A stretch of 55,498 nucleotides of DNA from Candidatus Gastranaerophilales bacterium. GTDB lineage: Bacteria > Cyanobacteriota > Vampirovibrionia > Gastranaerophilales > Gastranaerophilaceae. Both the position numbers and the translations under genes were made by a program. Location: positions 1-55,498 of the forward strand of contig CALVEJ010000002.1 of the NCBI GenBank assembly GCA_944326535.1, written 5' to 3'. Shown piece after piece: positions 1-7,865 of the stretch (positions are counted from its first letter, which is position 1; the number at the start of each line of letters is the position of its first letter). The notes beneath the pieces were generated by a model. That model saw only the letters and a list, made by a program, of their open reading frames with translations, ran no database searches and was not told the DNA's origin.

Positions 1-528
1 CCAAACTTCAACTTCTCTTTCAGTAAGCTGTGCTCTGGCATCGGACATATAAGATCCGTTTTGAAAATTTATATTTTCAGGTTTCGGGAAAAGATTCAGC
101 GCTACCTGTGCAACGGCAGAATCCAGCCAGCAGGCTCCCTTTGCCACATTGGCAATTACTGAAGAAAGAGTTTTGGGATCAATATCTTTTAAACAATAAG
201 CAGAAGCTCCCGAGCCCAGCGCTGCCAGTACCTCTTCTTCTCTGTCATGAGAAGTAAGGATAATAACTTTTGTTTGCGGAGACAATTCTTTGACTTTTTG
301 GGTTGCTTCTATTCCGTTCATTTCCGGCAAGCCCAAATCCATCAATACAACATTTGGTTTTTCTCTTTTTATAATTTCCAAACCTCCCGTTGCATCTTCA
401 GCCTCTCCTATTACGTTTATATTCTCAAATTCATTCAATGCAGAACGCAAACCTACTCTTGTGAGTTTATAATCTTCAACAATCACTACACTGATAACCT
501 GATTGTCTTGTTCAACAGTAGTCAACAT
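1..528 (-). CDS. NarL/FixJ-type response regulator (C-terminus cut by window edge)
   Basis: The minus strand from ATG at 528 stays open to base 1 (176 codons), so the gene runs out of the window. The protein starts MLTTVEQDNQVISVVIVEDY and has a receiver domain: the acidic pair is in VIVEDY, the likely phosphorylated Asp in VVLMDLGLP, and the conserved Lys in YCLKD. After a linker it enters a LuxR-type helix-turn-helix (LTEREVEVW), where the window stops. The family turns sensor-kinase phosphorylation into DNA binding in the cytoplasm. A purine-rich AAGGAAAAGG sits upstream of the ATG. The partner kinase is not identifiable here, and the DNA-recognition helix is not visible, so targets cannot be inferred. 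Confidence 0.9.
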   Translation of the reverse strand, partial: MLTTVEQDNQVISVVIVEDYKLTRVGLRSALNEFENINVIGEAEDATGGLEIIKREKPNVVLMDLGLPEMNGIEATQKVKELSPQTKVIILTSHDREEEVLAALGSGASAYCLKDIDPKTLSSVIANVAKGACWLDSAVAQVALNLFPKPENINFQNGSYMSDARAQLTEREVEVW

Positions 529-627
529 CAATCTAACCTTTTCCTTTCTCTTTGCAATTTTTAATCAGCCAATTAATAATTTTGGGGAACAAATTTTGTT
601 TTCATGTAATTATTGACGATTAAAAAT

Positions 628-1905
628 TTATAAGATATTATCCACCTCGGCAATATTTTGGAAAAAGTTGCATGAATTTTTGTCGTTTAGTATTGCTCCG
701 ATCATGTAAAAAGATCCGGAAATGATTATCAGGCTGTCCTTGTTTTCAGCAGCAAGATATTCCAAATCTCTCTGGTTTATCAAACAAGCATCCGGCATTA
801 TTTTTCTGTAATCTTCAATTTTTACGCTGTTTGGATACAGGAAATTGTAAAAATACACTTCATCTTCGGCACGGAAAAGTGTCTGCATGACTTTTTTGTA
901 GTCTTTTGTCTTGAGAGATCCGTATATCCAAATTCTTTTTTTGTCAGGAAAGTAATAATCAAGACTCTGCCGTAAAACTCTGGCACCGTCCGGATTGTGT
1001 GTTCCGTCAATCAAAAGTTTATATTTTTTTATATACTGCATCCTGCAAGTCCAAAAAACTGTTTTCAGGGCTTTTTGTATTGCTTTTTCAGAAATGTCAT
1101 ATCCTGTTTTGTTCAAATATTCAACACAAGCCAGTGCAAGCTCGAGATTTTCTCTCTGCCAAAGACCAAGAAGGTTGAATTCATACTCTTTTCCATGATA
1201 CAGAGCATAATTTGTTTTGTCTTTGTATACCAATTCTATTTTATTCTCAGGAATAAGAACTATGCTGTTTCGTTCTTTTGCAATTTTTGAAATGGTTTCA
1301 AAACCACTGTTATAGCTTGCAACAAGAACGGGACAGTCGTTTTTTATAATACCCGCTTTTTCAAAAGAAATTTTTTCAATCGTATCACCCAGCCTGTCAG
1401 TATGATCGAGACTTATTGAAGTTATTACGGAAAGAATATTCTTGTCGATTGCATTTGTTGCATCCAGCCGCCCGCCAAGACCCGTCTCTATAACGCATAT
1501 ATCCGTTTGCTTATCCGAAAAATATTTGTATGCAGCAGCCGTAAGAAGTTCAAACTCTGTCAGGTAAATATCATTTGTTTTTGCAATATCACTGATTTCA
1601 AATATAAGATCAGCAAATTCTGTTTTGGAAATATCTCTCTGGTTTATTTTTATTCTTTCGGTATATTCAAGTATATGTGGGCTTGTATAAAGACCGGTTT
1701 TGTATCCGGCACAGGTTAGAATTTTGGACAAAATTGCACAGGTGGAGCCTTTTCCGTTTGTTCCCGCCACATGGATTATTTTCAGGTTGTCCTGAGGATT
1801 TTTGAGCAGTTCAAGAACTTTCTTGACCCTCTCCAATCCAAGACATATATGAAATTTTTCTCTTGATGTTATTAAATTTTTTGCCTGTTCGTATAAATTT
1901 TCCAT
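628..1905 (-). CDS. folC: Bifunctional dihydrofolate synthase/folylpolyglutamate synthase
   Basis: Cytoplasmic Mur-ligase-fold enzyme that adds glutamate to dihydropteroate and reduced folates using ATP. The P-loop HVAGTNGKGS lies at about residues 45-54, followed by YTSPHILEYTERI (substrate loop) and IETGLGGRLDATN (metal/ATP site); the glutamate ligase C-terminal domain ends at residue 425, a normal family length. I take ATG at 1905; an in-frame TTG at 1911 would add two residues. A TAAAAT box ends 6 bases before this ATG and there is no Shine-Dalgarno site, which suggests a leaderless mRNA. It diverges from murT, another Mur-ligase-fold enzyme, across 72 bp. Whether it has both activities cannot be told from sequence alone. 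Confidence 0.93.
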   Translation of the reverse strand: MENLYEQAKNLITSREKFHICLGLERVKKVLELLKNPQDNLKIIHVAGTNGKGSTCAILSKILTCAGYKTGLYTSPHILEYTERIKINQRDISKTEFADLIFEISDIAKTNDIYLTEFELLTAAAYKYFSDKQTDICVIETGLGGRLDATNAIDKNILSVITSISLDHTDRLGDTIEKISFEKAGIIKNDCPVLVASYNSGFETISKIAKERNSIVLIPENKIELVYKDKTNYALYHGKEYEFNLLGLWQRENLELALACVEYLNKTGYDISEKAIQKALKTVFWTCRMQYIKKYKLLIDGTHNPDGARVLRQSLDYYFPDKKRIWIYGSLKTKDYKKVMQTLFRAEDEVYFYNFLYPNSVKIEDYRKIMPDACLINQRDLEYLAAENKDSLIIISGSFYMIGAILNDKNSCNFFQNIAEVDNIL

Positions 1906-1977
1906 ATACAAATTTTACGACAAACCAGCCGTAAAAATACTATCATTATCCGGGAATTTTACGTTATAATCATTAGT
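1906..1977. promoter_or_regulatory. Divergent folC/murT promoter region
   Basis: This 72-bp gap serves two diverging genes. Rightward, TATAAT at 1965-1970 ends 7 bases before the murT ATG. Leftward, TAAAAT (1917 to 1912 on the minus strand) ends 6 bases before the folC ATG. With usual -10 to +1 spacing both transcripts would begin at or within a base of the start codon. Neither gene has a Shine-Dalgarno sequence. The -35 elements are weak or absent. Confidence 0.6.
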
Positions 1978-3333
1978 ATGAAGATTACGGATAAAATTAG
2001 TTTTTATACTGCGCTTTTCAGTGCAAAAGTTACAAACAGAGGACTGCATTTTTTAAAAAGGTCAGGCACCTCGATGCCGGGTTTGGTTGCATTAAAAATT
2101 TCAAAAAGATTTTTGTCTTTTCTGTCAAAATACTGTGAAAAAGACATTTTAACAATAACCGGCACAAACGGAAAAACGACAACCGCAGGGCTTGCCGCAC
2201 ATATTTTGAAAACAGCAGATAATACTGTTTTGCATAATGAAAAAGGCGCAAATATGCTCTCCGGTATTGCCAGTTCTCTTGCCGTAAGCTACAAACCGTT
2301 TTCAAAATTTGATTATGCTGTTTTGGAATCTGATGAAGCGTATCTCACAAAACTGTATGACTACATAAATGCCGACTATTTGCTTGTTACGAACCTTTTC
2401 CGTGACCAATTGGACAGATACGGAGAACTGGATACAACAGCAAAAAAAATACAAGAGGCAATAGAAAAAAATCGCAATCTGAAACTGTTTATAAATGCGG
2501 ATGACCCTATGCTTTCAGAGCTGGGAGCAGGAAACAGAAAGATTTTCTTCGGTTTTGATAATATTACATACAAAACTTCTTTGAAAGACTCTCTCTCACC
2601 GGCTGAGGCTGTTGTCTGCCCATGCAAATCCGATTTTTCGTATGAAAAAAGATACTACGCACACATAGGAAAGTATTTTTGTGAAAATTGCGGCAGAAAA
2701 AGACCGGAGCCCGACTACAGGGCTTATGCCGTAATATATGATGATTATTCTGAAATATATTTGAAATACCGCCCGAACGGGGAAGAAAAGGAATTGTATT
2801 TTAAAACGCCTCTTGTAGGTTTGTACAATGCCTACAATGCTCTTGCCGCCATAAGTATAGCTCTGGAACTCGGCATTTCTCACGAAATAATACAAAAGAG
2901 TCTGGAGTCATATAAATCAGTTTTTGGCAGAGCAGAAAAACGTGTAATAGACGGAAAAAACATTTTAATTCAATTGATAAAAAATCCGACCGGAGCTTCG
3001 GAGGTTCTCAGAACGGTAAACAAAAATACATCAAAAAAATTGTTGATAATAATAAATGACAACTACGCTGACGGAAGAGATGTTTCATGGCTGTGGGATG
3101 CTGATTTTGAGCTGTTAAAAGACTATCCTGAAAATATCATAGTCAGCGGAACAAGAGCATATGACATGGCTGTCAGAATGAAATATGCCGGTTTTGATTT
3201 TTCAAAAATTGAGGTAAAAAATGATATCAAAGAAGCGATAAAATATGCACTTTCTGGAATAAATCCGGGAGAGCAGCTTTTGATAATGCCGACTTATACC
3301 GCATTATTAGAAATGCAGAAGATATTACGATAA
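1978..3333 (+). CDS. murT: Lipid II isoglutaminyl synthase (glutamine-hydrolysing), ligase subunit MurT
   Basis: Mur-ligase-like ATPase that, with the amidotransferase GatD, converts the D-Glu carboxyl of lipid II to D-isoglutamine, using ammonia from GatD. Visible features are the P-loop TGTNGKTTT at about residues 61-69, the VLESDEAYL and VTNLFRDQLDRYGEL motifs, a family-typical four-Cys zinc ribbon inserted in the central domain (C214, C216, C235, C238) and the C-terminal MurT/DUF1727 domain with NDNYADGRDVSWLWD. Length 451 aa is normal. The start is the ATG at 1978, likely leaderless. In most bacteria murT and gatD are adjacent; here the gatD candidate is about 51 kb away (54320-55060) on the other strand. 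It is not followed by a same-strand gene. Confidence 0.93.
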   Translation: MKITDKISFYTALFSAKVTNRGLHFLKRSGTSMPGLVALKISKRFLSFLSKYCEKDILTITGTNGKTTTAGLAAHILKTADNTVLHNEKGANMLSGIASSLAVSYKPFSKFDYAVLESDEAYLTKLYDYINADYLLVTNLFRDQLDRYGELDTTAKKIQEAIEKNRNLKLFINADDPMLSELGAGNRKIFFGFDNITYKTSLKDSLSPAEAVVCPCKSDFSYEKRYYAHIGKYFCENCGRKRPEPDYRAYAVIYDDYSEIYLKYRPNGEEKELYFKTPLVGLYNAYNALAAISIALELGISHEIIQKSLESYKSVFGRAEKRVIDGKNILIQLIKNPTGASEVLRTVNKNTSKKLLIIINDNYADGRDVSWLWDADFELLKDYPENIIVSGTRAYDMAVRMKYAGFDFSKIEVKNDIKEAIKYALSGINPGEQLLIMPTYTALLEMQKILR

Positions 3334-3350
3334 TGCAGATTTTTTTTAAA

Positions 3351-3980
3351 CTAATTCTTTTCGCAGTACTCAATGAGTTCGTTTTGCCAGTCTTCTATTT
3401 TTTCAATATAAAAATCAGCACCCTTTTTCATACAAAGCTGACGGTGTTCTTTTTTGGAAGAAGCTGTCATAACCCCTACCACCGTATTTGCATCATTAAT
3501 CTTTGACAGTTTTACAAGCTCATCCAGCAGAATAAAACCCTCTCTGTCGGTAGGGATAAACAAATCCATTATCACAAGTTTGAACGGATGCTTTTTGTAT
3601 TTTGTAATTGCATCATATATTTCTTTTGCAATAGTAACATCGTATCCGAGATTTCTGAACATAACCCCGAGCTGGTATGTAATAACACCAAGATCGTCAA
3701 CAATCAAAACATTTTTCGGATTTTCTCCATCAACAAACTCCTCTTCAGATGTGATAGAAGAAGATGTCTTGTTTTTTGATTTCGGAGAGCTGAGTTCTTC
3801 AAGAGCTTCTGTTTTGGCTCTGTCGAGTTTTCTTTTTATGTCCAAAATCAGATCTTTCAGAAGATCTACATTGATATTTTTTTCTCCCGGAGGAATTTTT
3901 CCGACAAGACCGTATAACTGTTCCAGAAACTCATCGTCAACTTCTATTGTTCGTTTTTTGGGTTGTTGTTCTTCGCTCAT
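3351..3980 (-). CDS. Single-domain response regulator with N-terminal extension
   Basis: 209 aa. The C-terminal half (about 88-207) is a receiver domain: Asp95-Asp96 in VLIVDDLG, probable phospho-acceptor Asp139 in LVIMDLFIP, a Thr in GVMTASS and Lys in DFYIEK. The first 87 residues are charged, probably helical (DLILDIKRKLDRAKTEALEEL), then a Ser/Thr-rich linker; I do not recognise this part. There is no DNA-binding or enzymatic output domain, so it probably acts through protein contacts. TGATAAGAT, an extended -10, ends 6 bases before the ATG, so it seems to have its own leaderless promoter although it follows the kinase and HD-GYP genes on the same strand. It converges with murT, with 17 bp between stops. 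Confidence 0.82.
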   Translation of the reverse strand: MSEEQQPKKRTIEVDDEFLEQLYGLVGKIPPGEKNINVDLLKDLILDIKRKLDRAKTEALEELSSPKSKNKTSSSITSEEEFVDGENPKNVLIVDDLGVITYQLGVMFRNLGYDVTIAKEIYDAITKYKKHPFKLVIMDLFIPTDREGFILLDELVKLSKINDANTVVGVMTASSKKEHRQLCMKKGADFYIEKIEDWQNELIEYCEKN

Positions 3981-3986
3981 AACTCT

Positions 3987-3995
3987 ATCTTATCA
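3987..3995 (-). promoter_or_regulatory. Extended -10 box of the REC-protein gene (leaderless type)
   Basis: On the minus strand this reads TGATAAGAT, an extended -10 (TGnTANNNT). Six bases separate it from the ATG at 3980, and no Shine-Dalgarno site is present. Confidence 0.5.
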
Positions 3996-4031
3996 TACTT
4001 TTTACTATATATTATATTATAATAGCGTTTT

Positions 4032-4223
4032 TTAAAAAATTTGCCACCATTTTTTTTCAGAATTGTTTTTTTTAAGCCCCGAAATACAGTTTTTCAAAAG
4101 CTGTATCATTTGAATGTCGGTAAGGTTAAAGTGATGCTGCAAATCACGAAAATATTTGAGTGCATATTTTTCCGCACTTTGCATGGAATTTTGTTTTTTG
4201 CCGCTTAAAAGGTTTTCCCGCAT
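4032..4223 (-). CDS. Small conserved-looking protein of unknown function (63 aa)
   Basis: I choose the ATG at 4223 over the upstream ATG at 4238 because AAAGGAGC lies 5-6 bases before it, a clear Shine-Dalgarno site inside the longer reading frame. The product (MRENLLSGKKQNSMQSAEKY...) is basic, predicted helical, without transmembrane segments, and ends in an aromatic patch (KKWWQIF). It lies between the HD-GYP gene and the REC gene on the same strand and may be co-transcribed with the signalling operon. I do not recognise the family; the ribosome site is the main support. Confidence 0.6.
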   Translation of the reverse strand: MRENLLSGKKQNSMQSAEKYALKYFRDLQHHFNLTDIQMIQLLKNCISGLKKNNSEKKWWQIF

Positions 4224-4292
4224 ATTTGCTCCTTTCATTCTATGATATATGGAATTTCGCAGAAAAACATTGTCAAAAAGATTAATAGCAGG

Positions 4293-5306
4293 CTAATTTA
4301 TATTTTTTTGCTCCGATTCTTGTTTCATGGAAGTACATATTTCATCAAAACAATCCTCAAACGCTTTTACAACAACGGGATCAAACTGGGTGCCAGAACC
4401 TGTTTTGATTTTTTCAAGCGCTTCATGCATATCAATTTTGTTTCTGTAAGATCTATCCGAAACAACGCTGTCAAAAGCATCTGTTACTGCAATAATTCTG
4501 GAACCCATAGGTATTTCTTCGCCCCTGATACCGAACGGATAACCAGTTCCGTCATATTTTTCATGGTGATATTTTATTATTTCAACCACATCTTTGAGCT
4601 GTTTGATATCTTCAAGGATTTTTACACTGTATGTGATATGTTTTTTAATTTCGTCATATTCTTCCTGTGTAAGTTCGTCAATCTTGTAAAGAATGTCATC
4701 GGAAATCCCTATCATTCCGATGTCATGAAGCATGCCTGCAAGCTCTATTTTTCCGACATCAATTGTTGACAAACCGAGTTTTTTTGCAATAAGTATTGAG
4801 TAATATGTGATACGTCTGCTTCTTCCTGAGGTAAAAGAATCTTTTGCATCCAGAGCTTCCATAATAGCTTTGATTGTTCCGGAAAACAGTTCTTTCAAAT
4901 CAGCAATGAGTTTGTCGTTATCGTATTTCAGCTGATAATATTCAAGAGCGGAAGAGACAATAAGCTGCAATTCATCCGGATTGAAAGGTTTTTTTACGTA
5001 TCTGTAGATTTTTGCATAGTTGATAGCATCAATCAAAATATTTGCATCAGAATATGCAGTGAGAAGTATTCTCATGGAATCAGGTCTGATTATCTGAGAT
5101 TCTTTTAAAAATTCTACCCCGTCCATTTCCGGCATTTTGTGATCGGAAATAACAAGCTCAAAATCCTTTTCTTTCAACAACTCAAGCGCATGCAAGGGTG
5201 ATGTTGTTTTTTCCAGATTGTATGTACCTCGAAGAGTCCTGTACAAAAGAGCAAGGTTGTCTTCTTCATCATCTACTAGTAATATGTTATATTTTTTTTC
5301 TGCCAT
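4293..5306 (-). CDS. Response regulator with HD-GYP output domain (REC-HD-GYP)
   Basis: 337 aa, RpfG-like architecture. The receiver domain (about 5-120) has acidic residues in LLVDDEEDN, phospho-acceptor Asp55 in LVISDHKMPEMDG and Lys in VKKPF. The HD-GYP domain (about 140-325) has the HD pair in MLHDIGMIG (H194-D195), the HHEKYDGTGYP signature (about 247-257) and VTDAFD. HD-GYP proteins usually hydrolyse cyclic di-GMP, so phosphorylation probably tunes c-di-GMP turnover. The gene starts 16 bp after a histidine kinase, its likely partner, in a leftward operon that also holds a PilZ protein and flhA. All key catalytic residues I can check are present. Confidence 0.92.
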   Translation of the reverse strand: MAEKKYNILLVDDEEDNLALLYRTLRGTYNLEKTTSPLHALELLKEKDFELVISDHKMPEMDGVEFLKESQIIRPDSMRILLTAYSDANILIDAINYAKIYRYVKKPFNPDELQLIVSSALEYYQLKYDNDKLIADLKELFSGTIKAIMEALDAKDSFTSGRSRRITYYSILIAKKLGLSTIDVGKIELAGMLHDIGMIGISDDILYKIDELTQEEYDEIKKHITYSVKILEDIKQLKDVVEIIKYHHEKYDGTGYPFGIRGEEIPMGSRIIAVTDAFDSVVSDRSYRNKIDMHEALEKIKTGSGTQFDPVVVKAFEDCFDEICTSMKQESEQKNIN

Positions 5307-5322
5307 TTGTTAAATCCGTAAT

Positions 5323-6954
5323 CTATTTTTTATGCTGCATTGTGATTGGTAGTATTATAGTAAATTTGCTTCCTTTGCCTTTTTCTGAAACAAGATTTAT
5401 TGTTCCATTGTGATTTTTTATGACTTTATAGCTGATTGCCATACCCAGACCCGTTCCCTGTCCTACCTCTTTTGTTGTAAAGAACGGATCAAAGACTTTT
5501 TTGCGGATTTCTTCGTCCATACCGCAGCCGTTATCTTCAAATTCTATTGTAACATTTTTGCCATCAGATTTTAATCTTATCCAGATATCGCCTTTATCCT
5601 GAATTGCAAAAGCCGCATTGTCCAGAATATTCATAAATACCTGATTTAACTGCCCGCCAAAGCCTTCTACATGCGGAAGGTTTTCCTGATATTCTTTGTG
5701 GACGGTTATTCTGTTTTTCAGTTTATTATGCAGAATATTAAGGGTTGTATCAATTTCTCTGGGAAGATCAACATTGTTGATAACAGCTTCTTCCAATCTC
5801 GAAAAATTCTTTAAATCCAAAACAATATTCTTTGTTCTTTCTGTTCCTTCCTGACAGCTTCTGATTAGTTCAGGCAAGTCTTCTTTCAAGAAAGCAAGAT
5901 CGATTTCTTCTTTCAGATCATTGATTTGCCGTTTGTGCTCCTCTGTCAGATCCGAATCAAATTCCGTATATTTGTCAATCACTGACATTAAATCTGTTGT
6001 GTAGTTTTTGAGATGAATAAGGTTTCCGTATATAAAGTTAACAGGATTGTTGATTTCATGTGTAATACCTGCAACAAGTTCGCCAAGCGATTTCATTTTT
6101 TCCGAGTGGACCATCATTGCCTGCGTGCTTTTCAATTCGGAATATGCTACCTCCAACTCTTTTGTTCTGTCTTTTACCTGTTGTTCCAAAGATTGATAGA
6201 GTTTTTCCAGAGATTCCGCCATTTCATTGTATGAACGGATTAGTCTGTTTATTTCAAGATAATTTGTTTCTTCAAGACGATGAGAAAAATTACCTTTCGC
6301 AAAATCTCCCAAACTTTTTATCAAAATATTTATAGGTTTAATCAAAATTCCCGAAATCAGATTAGACAGGAAAAATCCCAGGAAAATAAATATAAATACC
6401 ATTGCGAGCATATTGTCCCGCAGCATGTCCAGATATATTTTTGTAATAGGCTCGTTATAAAAGCCGAGTTCTATAAGTTTGTTGTTTTTGGTTACAGACA
6501 GCTTGTAAATATTTTCACTGAGAGGTTTTTCTTTTGCTTTTTTCTTTAATGATTTGTCAGAAATATTGTTTTGTATAAACAGCTGTTTGAGTTTCATACT
6601 CGGCTCTGTTTTTACTATATACTGACCTGTCGGAATATCTTTTATTATAACTGTTGCAACAATATTGCTGTCTACCATCTTTTGTGCTGTTGCTTTAAGT
6701 TCCGAAGTATTTCCCAACTGTTCTCCTAATGTTTGAAAAATCGTAATTGATATAGAATCATTCAAATCTTTTGATTGATCCGTAATTTGATGTGCAAGAT
6801 TGTTCACTGTTGCTATAGAATACCAAGCGATACAAAAAACAGTAATGGCAATGAGCATTGTAGTAAATGCAGCAAATTGCGTGCTCAGTTTTGTTCTGAA
6901 TTTGCTTTTTGGTTTTCTAATATTTTTCATATTTTTTTCAGGCATCTTTTTCAT
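5323..6954 (-). CDS. Membrane-bound sensor histidine kinase with HAMP domain
   Basis: 543 aa. A basic N-terminus is followed by TM1 (about 27-47), an extracytoplasmic sensor region (about 48-182), TM2 (about 183-206), a HAMP domain, a coiled coil ([25 protein letters not shown]), then HisKA with the phospho-accepting His near residue 299 in [16 protein letters not shown]. The HATPase part has the N box ([15 protein letters not shown]), G1 (DNGCGMDEE) and G2 ([11 protein letters not shown]). The [10 protein letters not shown] type of kinase is common among cyanobacterial and proteobacterial hybrid systems. It precedes the HD-GYP regulator by 16 bp, so the two probably form a system that sets c-di-GMP in response to an external cue. 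The ligand is unknown. Confidence 0.92.
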   Translation of the reverse strand: MKKMPEKNMKNIRKPKSKFRTKLSTQFAAFTTMLIAITVFCIAWYSIATVNNLAHQITDQSKDLNDSISITIFQTLGEQLGNTSELKATAQKMVDSNIVATVIIKDIPTGQYIVKTEPSMKLKQLFIQNNISDKSLKKKAKEKPLSENIYKLSVTKNNKLIELGFYNEPITKIYLDMLRDNMLAMVFIFIFLGFFLSNLISGILIKPINILIKSLGDFAKGNFSHRLEETNYLEINRLIRSYNEMAESLEKLYQSLEQQVKDRTKELEVAYSELKSTQAMMVHSEKMKSLGELVAGITHEINNPVNFIYGNLIHLKNYTTDLMSVIDKYTEFDSDLTEEHKRQINDLKEEIDLAFLKEDLPELIRSCQEGTERTKNIVLDLKNFSRLEEAVINNVDLPREIDTTLNILHNKLKNRITVHKEYQENLPHVEGFGGQLNQVFMNILDNAAFAIQDKGDIWIRLKSDGKNVTIEFEDNGCGMDEEIRKKVFDPFFTTKEVGQGTGLGMAISYKVIKNHNGTINLVSEKGKGSKFTIILPITMQHKK

Positions 6955-6968
6955 ATTTTCATCTTCTT

Positions 6969-7211
6969 TTATCTTATGAATTTATTAAGCTTCTTTTTCT
7001 TTTTTGTTCTATCAAAAATTTTACCTGTATAGTAGCCAAGCGTGCCGACTATAAGAGCACCGGGAACTATTATACAAAGCGCATACAAAAGAGTGTTGAG
7101 ATCAATTACTCCTCTTGTTCTGACAAAAATAATACTGCAGCACAAAAACACTGTCAGACTTGCTGACATTCCGCATAACTTTTTTGCATATGAGATACCT
7201 TTTGCTGTCAT
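6969..7211 (-). CDS. Small two-TM membrane protein, unknown function
   Basis: 80 aa with two hydrophobic helices (about 15-31 and 42-62) and a strongly basic tail (FDRTKKKKKLNKF), so the C-terminus is probably cytoplasmic. It sits between the PilZ gene (9-bp gap) and the histidine kinase gene (14-bp gap) on the same strand, which supports reality and co-transcription. I do not recognise the family. A helper of the neighbouring sensor kinase or flagellar apparatus is possible but only by position. Confidence 0.7.
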   Translation of the reverse strand: MTAKGISYAKKLCGMSASLTVFLCCSIIFVRTRGVIDLNTLLYALCIIVPGALIVGTLGYYTGKIFDRTKKKKKLNKFIR

Positions 7212-7220
7212 AGTTTTTTC

Positions 7221-7835
7221 TTATTTGTTTGTATTTTCCGATTGTTTTTTGAAACAGAACTGCACAATTGCTATCTTATCAATATTTTTGAGTGCAATAA
7301 ACCGTCCTGATATAATATTTTTTACTGCTTTATTTTTCAAATGAACTTCATCCACCCTGATTGGACGGAAAAAGCATTCTATAGGTATGTTACTTTCAAG
7401 AGAAAACTCTATCAAATAGTCTTTTTCGGGAGAAAGCGGAATATCGGCAAGAATTTTCATACCGCCTGCGCTGATGTCTATTGTAGAGCAAATGTATTCA
7501 TTTTCTCCGTCTTTGAGTGTAAATTCTTTTTCAAAGTCTATTCTTGTATATTCACGTCTTTGAAGCAGGTCATATGTTTTTTTGTCAAAAGAAGCACTGA
7601 CAACTTTTTGATTTTCATCCGTTTTTTCAACTTTTGTCTTAAAATACAGCATTCCGTCATCTACAACTGTAAAAATCTCTATAGGTTCGCCTTTTGAGTA
7701 ATAGGGCAAATCTTTCTCGTTGACTTCAAATTCAATTATGTCACGATCTGTTTTTATTATTTTTGATGACATTGAACCTTTAATATCTTTTGGAACCACA
7801 CATATTTTTTGATTTTTTTTCAATAATTTTTTCAT
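7221..7835 (-). CDS. PilZ-domain c-di-GMP receptor, YcgR-like flagellar brake
   Basis: 204 aa from ATG 7835 (a TTG at 7841 would add two residues). The N-terminal half (about 1-90) resembles the YcgR-N/flagellar-brake beta domain, followed by a PilZ domain with both c-di-GMP binding motifs: RREYTR (about 93-98, RxxxR) and DISAGG (about 120-125, DxSxxG). Such proteins bind c-di-GMP and slow or steer the flagellar motor. It lies 30 bp downstream of flhA and upstream of a kinase/HD-GYP pair, so this operon may contain both a c-di-GMP degrading enzyme and its effector. Binding residues appear intact. Confidence 0.88.
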   Translation of the reverse strand: MKKLLKKNQKICVVPKDIKGSMSSKIIKTDRDIIEFEVNEKDLPYYSKGEPIEIFTVVDDGMLYFKTKVEKTDENQKVVSASFDKKTYDLLQRREYTRIDFEKEFTLKDGENEYICSTIDISAGGMKILADIPLSPEKDYLIEFSLESNIPIECFFRPIRVDEVHLKNKAVKNIISGRFIALKNIDKIAIVQFCFKKQSENTNK

Positions 7836-7865
7836 AACCAAAATTCTTTCTTCTCGTTTTTGATA

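Noticed and set aside
4242..4769. 175-codon plus-strand ORF
   Set aside because: It lies antisense to the HD-GYP gene, whose motifs are complete; the ORF product is a Phe/Ile-rich shadow.
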